A DNA stretch of 64,000 nucleotides, from contig JAJXZL010000048.1 in NCBI GenBank assembly GCA_021780075.1, positions 124,001 through 188,000 of the forward strand, given 5' to 3'. The stretch comes from Acidobacteriota bacterium (GTDB lineage Bacteria; Acidobacteriota; Terriglobia; Terriglobales; Acidobacteriaceae). Positions 9,160 through 17,226 of this stretch are shown here, one piece after another. Made by a program: the position numbers and the translations under genes. The notes beneath the pieces are model-generated. The model was given only the letters and a program-made list of their open reading frames with translations, was not told the origin of the DNA and searched no databases. Within the stretch, counting starts at the first letter, position 1. Each line of letters begins with the position of its first letter.

Positions 9160-10224
9160 GTGTCCATCAAGCAACCCGGTTCTGATGAAAAACAAAAGGA
9201 AAACGCACATCCTGGCGTATACCATTCGGTCAGTCTCAAGCAAGTAGCGGCCTATCTTGGTCTGAATCCCGCCACGGTTTCAGTCGTCCTCAACGATGTT
9301 CCGGGGCGCTCCATTCCTCAAGCCACGCGCGACCGCATCAAGGCTGCCGCCAAGGAAATGAACTACCAGCCTAGCCTGCTGGCACGGTCGTTGCGCAACC
9401 GCCGCACTTTGACCATCGGGATTCTCGTGCCCGAGCTGGGTGAGGGCTATCATACTCAGGTCATGAGCGGTATCGGCGATCAGCTCATCAGTGCAGGCTA
9501 TTTCTACTTCACAGCCCATCACCGGCACAAGCAAAGCCTGGTAGACGAATATACGCGGATGTTCATCGGCCGTGGAGCGCAGGGCATCATTGCCATTGAT
9601 ACCCTGCTGGAGCATCCAATCCCTGTCCCGTCGGTTGCCGTGGCGGGTCATCGCCACATCAAGGGCGTGACCAATGTTTCGCTCGATCACATGCGCGCCG
9701 CGGAGCTTGCCCTGACTCACCTGTACTCTCTTGGCCATCGGAACATTGCGTTCATGCACGGACAGACCTTCAGTTCTGACTCGGATGAGCGCTGGAAAGG
9801 GCTGGTCGAAGTCGCAAACAGGCTGGGCCTGGAAATTAGACCGGAGCTCGTGGTCAGCCTGGATCGCGATATGACTTCTCCTGAGCTGGGTTACCCGGTA
9901 GTGCAGCAATTGCTTGCGACAAAGTTGCCATTCACGGCGATCGTAGCCTTCAACGATATCTCCGCAATCGGCGCCATTCGCGCACTGCAGGACTTGAACC
10001 TGAGCATCCCTGGAGATATCTCCATCATAGGCTTCGACAACATCAAGGCAGCCGCTTTTACGCAGCCGCGCCTGACAACCATTAGCCAGCCGCTGGCCGA
10101 GATTGGAAGAGTAGCAACCCAGACCTTGCTCAACCGAATTCACGGCACAGACCACCCGCGCGATGAAATTACGGTGGAGCCGGAGTTGGTCATTCGCGAA
10201 TCCACCGGCCCGGTCAAACACTAG
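9160..10224 (+). CDS. LacI/GalR-family transcriptional regulator
   Basis: A 354-residue repressor-type protein. The N-terminal helix-turn-helix (SLKQVAAYLGLNPATVSVVLN, split between about residues 26 and 46) and the hinge-helix region (YQPSLLARSLRNRRT) are typical of LacI proteins. The remainder is the periplasmic-binding-like sugar sensor domain (IGILVPELG, HRNIAFMHG, IIGFDNI). The start is GTG at 9160: a TGA lies two codons upstream in frame, which leaves no other early start. No sugar operon is directly attached, so its target may be distant. The GH30 and TonB-receptor genes at 17-24 kb, which share a LacI-like operator motif, are candidates. Confidence 0.88.
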   Translation: MSIKQPGSDEKQKENAHPGVYHSVSLKQVAAYLGLNPATVSVVLNDVPGRSIPQATRDRIKAAAKEMNYQPSLLARSLRNRRTLTIGILVPELGEGYHTQVMSGIGDQLISAGYFYFTAHHRHKQSLVDEYTRMFIGRGAQGIIAIDTLLEHPIPVPSVAVAGHRHIKGVTNVSLDHMRAAELALTHLYSLGHRNIAFMHGQTFSSDSDERWKGLVEVANRLGLEIRPELVVSLDRDMTSPELGYPVVQQLLATKLPFTAIVAFNDISAIGAIRALQDLNLSIPGDISIIGFDNIKAAAFTQPRLTTISQPLAEIGRVATQTLLNRIHGTDHPRDEITVEPELVIRESTGPVKH

Positions 10225-10317
10225 ATAACTTCGCTCTGCCTTGCAGATGCTCATCCTTCTCTTATGATTGCAAAAGGGCATGTGCTCGAAGGCTTCCCAT
10301 ATCTATCCCGTTTGTCA

Positions 10318-10333
10318 CACAGGCAGGCCTGTG
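10318..10333. repeat. Inverted repeat between LacI gene and CRTAC1 gene
   Basis: CACAGGC-AG-GCCTGTG has perfect 7-base arms and a 2-base centre. It lies about 90 bases after the regulator stop and 85 bases before the CRTAC1 start, so it could be an operator or a weak stem. No T-run follows. Confidence 0.3.
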
Positions 10334-10417
10334 CTCTGAGCAGCAAGTCACTATGATCGATTCATCGTCACATCACGAAGGCCATACCTCTCGAATTGAG
10401 GCGCAGGATTGCCGGCT

Positions 10418-12247
10418 ATGATTTTCCGCTCAGCCGTTCTTGTCACTGATCGCCAACTTTGGCTCGAAGCAGCAGCCAGCCGATTGCTGCGCGGAGCAAT
10501 GTCAGTTTTTCATCCTGCCTGCATTGCTGGTGCGCTTCTGATTGCGCTTGGATCCGCTGTCTTCGCACAGAGGCAGGCAGGCGCAGGAGTCTCGCACCGG
10601 CACATCCCCGCACGCAAAAGCCCACCTAGCGCGACAGTGCAAGCGGCGCCGGCGATGGAATTCGAGAATGTCATCCAGTCGTCGAACATCAAATTCATTT
10701 TGAGAAACAGCGTCAGTCCCCAGCGGTACACATTTGAGACCATGGTTGGCGGAGTAGCGCTCTTCGACTACAACAATGACGGATTGCTCGACATTTTCTT
10801 TACGAATGGCGCGGAGATTCCTTCTCTTGAAAAGAGCAATCCCGGCTACTGGAACCGCCTCTACCGCAATAACGGAAACGGAACCTTTACCGATGTAACT
10901 GAGAAGGCCGGTCTGCAGGGCATAGGCTATTCCATGGGAGTTGCCGCCGGCGACTACGACAATGACGGCTTTGTCGATCTTTATGTTACCGGCGTTAACC
11001 ACAACCAACTCTTCCACAACAACGGCGATGGAACCTTTACCGATGTGACGGCAAAGGCAGGTGTGGCGGGGGTGATTCCGAAGTACGGCAAGGCCTGGAG
11101 TCAAACTGCAGGATGGTTTGATTACAACAACGACGGGCTTCTCGATCTGCTTGTTGTGAACTATCTGAATTACGATATAAAAACTGCAACGCATTGTCTT
11201 CAGGTTGGAATCCCAGCTTATTGTTCACCTGTCAATTTTCTAGGCACCCCCAACATTCTTTATCGCAACAACGGCGATGGCACCTTTACCGACGTATCGG
11301 ATCAGTCCCATATCTCCCAGTTTGTCGGCAAGGGAATGGGCGTATCGTTTGCCGATTATGACAACGATGGATTTGTCGACATTTTCGTTTCCAACGACAC
11401 GTTCCAGAATTACCTGCTGCACAATAATGGGGACGGCACATTCACCGATGTCGGCATATTCTCCGGGGTTGCGTACAACTCATTCGGCAATGTAGTAGCG
11501 GGCATGGGCACTGACTTTCGTGACATCGACAACGATGGAAAGCCGGACATATTCCAGACTGCGATGTTCGGCGAGGGCTTTCCCCTATATAAGAATCTCG
11601 GGGATGGTCAATTTCAGGATGTTACGGGCTCGACGCGACTTACAACACTTACCAGCCGTCTGACTGCCTGGGGGGCCGGAGTTTTTGATTTCGACAACGA
11701 TGGATATAAGGATCTATTCACCGCCAATGCCGATATCCTCGATAACGCCATGGCAGTTGCGCACCGCCCGTTTGCGCTCCCCAACGGCATGTTTCGCAAC
11801 AGAGGAAATTTCACCTTCGATGATCTAAGCATGAAGGCTGGGCCTGGTTTCTCGGTCCCTGCTCCCCACCGCGGGGCAGCTTTCGGCGACCTTAACAATG
11901 ATGGAAAGATCGACATTGTCGTGACGGTACTCAACGGTCCTCCGGAGATTCTGATGAACCGCACGAAGATCAAGAATCACTGGATCATTCTGAAGCTGAT
12001 TGGAGTCAAATCTAACCGCGACGGCCTGGGAACTAAGGTAAAGATCACCACTGCTCTTGGTTCGCAATTTAACCAGGCGACAACTACTGTCGGCTATAAC
12101 TCCTCCAGTGATAAGCGTGTGCACTTTGGCCTGGGCACGGCCGCAGTCGTGGACACAATTGAACTCACATGGCCAAGCGGCATTCAGCAGATATTGAAGA
12201 ATGTGAAAGCAGATCAGATCATGACCGTGACTGAAAGCGATCACTAA
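10418..12247 (+). CDS. CRTAC1-family exported protein with VCBS/FG-GAP repeats and ASPIC/UnbV domain
   Basis: A 609-residue exported protein. A hydrophobic signal segment (IAGALLIALGSAVFAQ) precedes a seven-bladed-propeller-like series of repeats with calcium-binding D.NNDG.LD loops and recurring NNGDGTFTDVT signatures, for example DYNNDGLLDIFF and DYDNDGFVDLYV. The C-terminal ~90 residues match the ASPIC/UnbV domain (NHWIILKLIGVKSNRDGLG...VHFGLG). Family members are extracellular and probably bind carbohydrate or protein; no enzymatic role is established. The start is uncertain: ATG 10418 has AGGA upstream, whereas ATG 10499 lies closer to the signal segment but has a poorly spaced GGAG. It is convergent with the TPR gene, with only about 11 bases between the stops. 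Confidence 0.82.
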   Translation: MIFRSAVLVTDRQLWLEAAASRLLRGAMSVFHPACIAGALLIALGSAVFAQRQAGAGVSHRHIPARKSPPSATVQAAPAMEFENVIQSSNIKFILRNSVSPQRYTFETMVGGVALFDYNNDGLLDIFFTNGAEIPSLEKSNPGYWNRLYRNNGNGTFTDVTEKAGLQGIGYSMGVAAGDYDNDGFVDLYVTGVNHNQLFHNNGDGTFTDVTAKAGVAGVIPKYGKAWSQTAGWFDYNNDGLLDLLVVNYLNYDIKTATHCLQVGIPAYCSPVNFLGTPNILYRNNGDGTFTDVSDQSHISQFVGKGMGVSFADYDNDGFVDIFVSNDTFQNYLLHNNGDGTFTDVGIFSGVAYNSFGNVVAGMGTDFRDIDNDGKPDIFQTAMFGEGFPLYKNLGDGQFQDVTGSTRLTTLTSRLTAWGAGVFDFDNDGYKDLFTANADILDNAMAVAHRPFALPNGMFRNRGNFTFDDLSMKAGPGFSVPAPHRGAAFGDLNNDGKIDIVVTVLNGPPEILMNRTKIKNHWIILKLIGVKSNRDGLGTKVKITTALGSQFNQATTTVGYNSSSDKRVHFGLGTAAVVDTIELTWPSGIQQILKNVKADQIMTVTESDH

Positions 12248-12258
12248 GCAGATTTATT

Positions 12259-14007
12259 TTATGGTTTAAGATTTGCCGAAAGACGCTGAGCCAGTTCTGA
12301 CTGTCCATTCCGTCTGAGAACCTGGAACAGCCCTTGCATCAATTCCTGATTATTCCTTCCATACGCGGCTACTAATTCTGCGGTCAGATCGGCATCCTGC
12401 ACTTTTCCCAGATGGAAGTAGGAATCGCAGAGCATGTAGAGCAGCTCAGGCGTCATCGTGTGCGATTTTTCTAATTCCTCCGCCGCTTCAGACCAACGCC
12501 CCTGATGGTATCGAACCTCACCCAATTCCGCGATTGCAGTCTGATAATTCGGGTCGTTCGCAAGCTCCGCTTTGAATTCTCTTTCCGCTTTGTTGAGATC
12601 GCCCTCTTTCAGCGCCAGAATACCTTCATTGGTATGAGCGCCTCTTACTGTTGGCTCAATCTTCAATGCGTAATGCAGGCTACGGAGGCCATCTTCGGTA
12701 TCCCCCATGAATAGATAGAGCTTTCCTATAAACACATATGCATCGCCAAGAGTTTCAGATGTCCCCTTGAAGTGTTCTTGAAATAGCTTCAGGGCAGCAG
12801 CTTCGTCGTGCTTTTTCAGAAGTTGGCGAGCTTGAGCCTTGATCGCGTTTTCGCCCTCTTCACTCTCTGCGGATCGAATGAACGTCACCTGCTCCATCAT
12901 CAAATGATGAAGTGCGGCCTCGCGCTGCGCATCCGCCGCCCTGCCCATTGCGGCATAAGCCCGTGACAGATAAAAATGCGCCAGCAATTGCGTGGGATCC
13001 AGACGTAGCACTTCTTCCAGTCTCGCGGCGGCTGCCTGGTAGTTCTTCAGTTCCAGTTCGCAATGGCCAAGGCCCAGCAATACGTCTGTATCCTGCGGCG
13101 TGAAGACAAGCATGCGCTCAAATGAATCCTTGGCATCCTGCCAGCGCTCGAGCTTCACTTGTGCGGAAGCGAGCAGCCGCAGCGCGTTGACATCGTTGGG
13201 ATGTTTCTCCACTGCCAGTGCGGAATACTTCGCAGCATTGGTGAAATCCATCAGGTTGAAATTTGCCCATCCGAGGTCATAATCGAGCAGAGGCAATGTC
13301 GAATCAGACGCCTCAACTCTGTTCAGCCATTTCAGCCCTCCTGCATAATCCCCTGTGCTGCAAAGCAATTCTCCATACTTTTGCAAAACTGATGCATTAT
13401 CCGGCTCTGCTTTCACGCTCTGTCGAATAGCGCGCAACGCAAGATCGTCCTGACCATTCAGGTGATAGGCCTGCGCAAGATAAAACTGCACATCCCCATC
13501 TCCGGGTTGAACACGGGCGCAGCGAAGCAGGCGTTTGATCGCCTCTTCCTTTTCTCCCGCAGACAATTTGTATATTCCCGTCTTAAGCAGCAGGTCGGCG
13601 TCATTCGGTGCGATCTTCAGTGCTTCTTCATAGACAGCCTCGGCCTCAGACGCTCTGCCTGACTCCTCTAAAATCATGCCCTTGAGTTTGATCGCCGGCA
13701 CAAAATCCGGATGCTGTTCCAGCAGCCGAAGCGCAATGCTCATGGCACCCTGGCGGTCGCCCTGCTCAGCAAGACGGACGGCATGATGCAACTGTTGCAT
13801 CGACGGTGACTCAGCGGGATGGCTCGTCATCTGTGCATGAGCGGCGATGCTCTCCGCGGCAAGTAGCATGGCCAGCAGCACTCCTACACCAAGCGCATTT
13901 CCGCACCTGGAGAACAGCCTGTAGAGCATGAGAGCGGTCGCAGATGCGGCGCCGGTGTCTGATTTGCAGGCACATCCGTGACATCGATCTCGCTCAAATC
14001 CCGTCAT
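12259..14007 (-). CDS. Exported tetratricopeptide-repeat protein
   Basis: 582 residues, mostly TPR units. Recurrent patterns such as AEAVYEEALKIAPNDADLLL and AAARLEEVLRLDPTQLLAH run almost the whole length, about 12-14 helical hairpins by eye. A hydrophobic segment near residues 38-58 ending AAHAQ suggests export across the inner membrane. ATG 14007 has GGAG five bases upstream; an internal ATG at 13929 would give a more conventional signal peptide but has no ribosome site. It follows a CRTAC1 gene by 89 bases on the same strand, so it probably acts as a partner scaffold to that protein. No catalytic motif is seen. Confidence 0.82.
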   Translation of the reverse strand: MTGFERDRCHGCACKSDTGAASATALMLYRLFSRCGNALGVGVLLAMLLAAESIAAHAQMTSHPAESPSMQQLHHAVRLAEQGDRQGAMSIALRLLEQHPDFVPAIKLKGMILEESGRASEAEAVYEEALKIAPNDADLLLKTGIYKLSAGEKEEAIKRLLRCARVQPGDGDVQFYLAQAYHLNGQDDLALRAIRQSVKAEPDNASVLQKYGELLCSTGDYAGGLKWLNRVEASDSTLPLLDYDLGWANFNLMDFTNAAKYSALAVEKHPNDVNALRLLASAQVKLERWQDAKDSFERMLVFTPQDTDVLLGLGHCELELKNYQAAAARLEEVLRLDPTQLLAHFYLSRAYAAMGRAADAQREAALHHLMMEQVTFIRSAESEEGENAIKAQARQLLKKHDEAAALKLFQEHFKGTSETLGDAYVFIGKLYLFMGDTEDGLRSLHYALKIEPTVRGAHTNEGILALKEGDLNKAEREFKAELANDPNYQTAIAELGEVRYHQGRWSEAAEELEKSHTMTPELLYMLCDSYFHLGKVQDADLTAELVAAYGRNNQELMQGLFQVLRRNGQSELAQRLSANLKP

Positions 14008-14096
14008 TCACGCTCCAATATCACCGGCCGAAAAACAACAACACAGTTAAAAGTGCAATCCACACTGCGCTCCACGACGCTGCATCTTCTGCTGCA

Positions 14097-15938
14097 TTAG
14101 GGCAGTTTCAAGTGCTGCTCAGGCATGCTGCTTGAGACAATTCCCTTCCCTTCGCGCACCACATAGAACCGGTCCGCAGCCAGATTGGTCAGCGTGTCCT
14201 TCTTCCCATCCGGCCACAACACCTCAGCCTGATCGAGGCGCGCATGACTGCCGAGTCCAAAGTGTATGCGCAGATCGTGCTGCGACAGATAGCTTCCGCC
14301 GCTCATCACTTCGCTAAGCTGTACTAGATCCCCCGCGGTCGCGCGTACGCGAGCATTCAGTGCCAGGCGATTGCACTGCACGCCCTCTAACTGAAAACTA
14401 ATCCAATGGTTCTGCGGGCCACCCTCGGGGCGCAGAATCATTGGCTCGCCCACCAGATTTTCAACCACCGCCTCCATCTTCCCGTCATTGAAAAGATCGC
14501 CTATAGCAAGGCCCCGGCTCACCTGTGGAATCTGAATCGCCGGTCCATCCTGCCTGCTGACATTCTTGAACGTTCCATTGTGTTGAGAAATAAACAGTGA
14601 TTTCGGCTCAAGAAATCTGGTTGCTGTATGTGTGCTATCCACCTGCGGGTATACATGCCCGTTCACAAGAAAGAAGTCCAGCCAGCCATCGTTGTCGAAA
14701 TCGACAAAGGCGTCTCCCCATCCCACATAGCCTTGCGTGCCCCTGGCAATTCCCGATGCAATTGACACATCGGTAAAGTTCATCCCTCCCTCGTTTTCAT
14801 AGAGGGCGGCATACTCGATGTCAAAGTGAGAAAGCAGCAGAGACATGCGTGCTGTGTGCAGATAGTCTCCCACCGCGACTCCCATATTGGCCTGTTCAAC
14901 TCCATCTTCGTTGGCAGCCACGCCAGAAGGAAGAGCGACATCCTCAAATTTTCCGGTGCCGTCCCCCTGGTATAGATAGTTAGCCTGGCCATCATTCGTA
15001 ACAAATAGGTCTAACTTTCCATCATTATCAAAATCCGACCAGATTGCGGTCAGCCCATATCGGTGTTCCGGATCATCCACTCCGGATTTCTTCGATACAT
15101 CGGTGAATGTGCCATCGCCATTATTGTGATAAAGACGGTCAGGCAGCCCCTTCAGCCCGCGAGGACCGCACTGCACATCCAGTCCCATATACTTACATGA
15201 CTTACTCGATCCGAATGATGGCAAATCGTTCAGATGAAAATCCACATAATGTGACACAAAGAGATCGGCCCAGCCATCGCTGTCATAATCGCCAAAAGTC
15301 GCGCCAGTCGCCCATCCGGAATCGCTGCCAAGTCCACTTATCTTTGTGACATCAGTAAAAGTTCCATCGCCATTGTTGCGATAGAGCACCACGCCGTTCA
15401 GGCAAGTCACCAGCAAATCAGGCCAACCGTCATTGTTGTAGTCGCCGACAGAAGCGCCCATCGCCCAACATGGGTACCCCACGCCCGCCTTGTCAGTAAC
15501 ATCTGTAAATGTTCCGTCGTGGTTGTTATGGTACAGAGCGCTGCGCGCTTTGACGCCATGCTGCGCCATGTCCACGCTCTGCGCATTCGTAAAATAGATG
15601 TCCGGCCAGCCATCGCGATCGTAGTCGATCAGCGCTACTCCCCCGCTCATTGACTCTGCAATGAATTTAGCTTCGGGGCTCGACATGTGTTCGAAATGAA
15701 TGCCGGTCGAAGCCGTGATGTCCACTAGGCGCGGATAGTTGGTAACGAGACCGGTTGCCTGTCGTTCGGCGGCAGCTTTTTGCCGCTCAGCAGCAGACAG
15801 CGGCGTCGCTGTTCCCATTTGCGCGTACCCGGCGGCATTGGCCAACACGATAATGAGCACAACACACGCGCAGAGACATTCCCGCACCCGCATCGCCGCA
15901 ACTTCAGCGATGCGTCGTGCTCCATGGTTATTTCTCAT
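14097..15938 (-). CDS. Second CRTAC1-family exported protein (VCBS repeats + ASPIC/UnbV)
   Basis: 613 residues with an N-terminal hydrophobic export signal (VVLIIVLANAAGYAQ). Repeats of the DYDRDGWPDIYF, DYNNDGWPDLLV and NNGDGTFTDVT type follow, ending in an ASPIC/UnbV domain (NHWISFQLEGVQCNRLALN...LRIHFGLGSH). It shares the plan of the CRTAC1 protein at 10.4 kb, but the domains differ in detail (for example CKYMGLDVQCGPRG, an insert with two cysteines), so these are paralogues and not a recent duplication. The chosen ATG 15938 overlaps the end of the upstream TPR gene by 11 bases; a longer start at 15962 is possible. The overlap points to one transcript TPR-CRTAC1-TPR. Confidence 0.82.
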   Translation of the reverse strand: MRNNHGARRIAEVAAMRVRECLCACVVLIIVLANAAGYAQMGTATPLSAAERQKAAAERQATGLVTNYPRLVDITASTGIHFEHMSSPEAKFIAESMSGGVALIDYDRDGWPDIYFTNAQSVDMAQHGVKARSALYHNNHDGTFTDVTDKAGVGYPCWAMGASVGDYNNDGWPDLLVTCLNGVVLYRNNGDGTFTDVTKISGLGSDSGWATGATFGDYDSDGWADLFVSHYVDFHLNDLPSFGSSKSCKYMGLDVQCGPRGLKGLPDRLYHNNGDGTFTDVSKKSGVDDPEHRYGLTAIWSDFDNDGKLDLFVTNDGQANYLYQGDGTGKFEDVALPSGVAANEDGVEQANMGVAVGDYLHTARMSLLLSHFDIEYAALYENEGGMNFTDVSIASGIARGTQGYVGWGDAFVDFDNDGWLDFFLVNGHVYPQVDSTHTATRFLEPKSLFISQHNGTFKNVSRQDGPAIQIPQVSRGLAIGDLFNDGKMEAVVENLVGEPMILRPEGGPQNHWISFQLEGVQCNRLALNARVRATAGDLVQLSEVMSGGSYLSQHDLRIHFGLGSHARLDQAEVLWPDGKKDTLTNLAADRFYVVREGKGIVSSSMPEQHLKLP

Positions 15939-17124
15939 CCTGCTCGTCCGCGCGAATTTCATTCGGCTGTATCAGCAAATCCTTGTATTGAACACGCAGC
16001 TTCTCTTTCATATCTTTCAGTTGTCTGTAGAGTTCTATTTCGCGCTTCGCATCTTCCATGCGCCCGTACTTGCGGTACAGCGTGCCCAGGCGGTAATGGG
16101 CAATCGCATTCGTCGGCTCTTCCTGGACGGTCTGCTCCAACAGTGGCAAAGCCTTGTCTGTCTGATTCAATTCGATAAGCACCTTGGCCAGACCCAGCTT
16201 CGCATCCGCATCTGTCGGCTGCAGCTTCACGGCTCTATTGAATTCGTCGGAGGCCTTCTGGAAATCTCCTTTTTGCGCATCGATCTCACCGAGCCTGCAG
16301 ATCGATTTCTCGTCCTGCGGATTCTCTGCGAGTGCGGCATGGTACTCCTGCTCCGCTTGTTTCTTGATGGCTGCGTCCTGCGAGGTATGCAGCAACTCGG
16401 CCAGCTCAAAATGAGCACCCGGCAAATGCGGATCGATGGCAATTGCCTTGCGGTACTCCGCGATCGCGTCGTTTGTCTTTCCCTGCCTAGTCTCTTCGTG
16501 TGCCATCATCTGATGCATCTGCGCGGATTGCGGCGCATGAAGAGCCAATGCCAGCATGGACTCGCTTGCGATATCCGAGTAGGTGCGGTAGGCCGCATAT
16601 AAAACCTCCGCGTTGTTCGGCGCCAGCTTCTGCAATTGCACCAGGATGGGCGTTGCCTCGTCCAATTCGCCGCTCTGCGTATAGAGGCTCACCAGTTCCA
16701 GGCCGACCTGAATTTTAAATTTCTGATCCGCGATCAGCGGAAACGATGCTTCCATATCCTTGCGTCCCTGCGCAAAGTCGAGCGTATGCACTTCCGCCAA
16801 ACCCAGCACTCCCTGTATCTGGGGCAGTCCCGGCTGCTGTTCAAGAGCTGCGCGCAGATGCGGAATTGCTTCAGCGGCCTTGCCCTGAAAGAACAGAAGC
16901 ACGCCAAGGTCTCCCTGGGTCGCCACGTCCGTTGGATTGAGCGCTGCCGCCGCCCGCAACTCCGGAATCGCCAGGTCGGGGCGCTTCGCGCGCAGGTATT
17001 CCTGCGCCTTGTGGATGTGCGCGACAAAACTCTGTTGCTTGTCCTGGGCTGTCTGGGAGAAACAAAGTGCCGCTGCCGACAACAGCAATAGGGCCGCGAG
17101 AACACTTCTAAGCATTGCCTTCAT
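15928..17124 (-). CDS. Exported tetratricopeptide-repeat protein
   Basis: 398 residues: a clear signal peptide (about 22 residues, LAALLLLSAAALCFSQ) followed by repeated TPR hairpins (AEAIPHLRAALEQQPG, NDAIAEYRKAIAIDPHLPGAH, ASDEFNRAVKLQPTDADAKL). The frame opens 22 codons earlier, but ATG 17124 puts the signal peptide at the N-terminus and has GAAG just upstream. Its stop overlaps the following CRTAC1 start. Its promoter must lie between it and the receptor gene, downstream of the strong hairpin at 17178-17201. Role unknown; probably a periplasmic scaffold. Confidence 0.82.
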   Translation of the reverse strand: MKAMLRSVLAALLLLSAAALCFSQTAQDKQQSFVAHIHKAQEYLRAKRPDLAIPELRAAAALNPTDVATQGDLGVLLFFQGKAAEAIPHLRAALEQQPGLPQIQGVLGLAEVHTLDFAQGRKDMEASFPLIADQKFKIQVGLELVSLYTQSGELDEATPILVQLQKLAPNNAEVLYAAYRTYSDIASESMLALALHAPQSAQMHQMMAHEETRQGKTNDAIAEYRKAIAIDPHLPGAHFELAELLHTSQDAAIKKQAEQEYHAALAENPQDEKSICRLGEIDAQKGDFQKASDEFNRAVKLQPTDADAKLGLAKVLIELNQTDKALPLLEQTVQEEPTNAIAHYRLGTLYRKYGRMEDAKREIELYRQLKDMKEKLRVQYKDLLIQPNEIRADEQDEK

Positions 17125-17177
17125 ATACTTCAAATTATAGAGAACAACAAACACATTGGGATGTACCCGGAAAGAAA

Positions 17178-17201
17178 GAGACGGCGACAAGTCGCCGTCT
17201 C
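17178..17201 (-). terminator. Intrinsic terminator of the TonB-dependent receptor gene
   Basis: GAGACGGCGAC-AA-GTCGCCGTCTC can form an 11-bp perfect stem. Read on the minus strand it is followed by TTTCTTTCC, and it starts 25 bases after the receptor stop codon. It separates the receptor transcript from the TPR-CRTAC1 genes. Confidence 0.75.
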
Positions 17202-17226
17202 CTTCGTGGTTAGCTGTTGCATCAGG

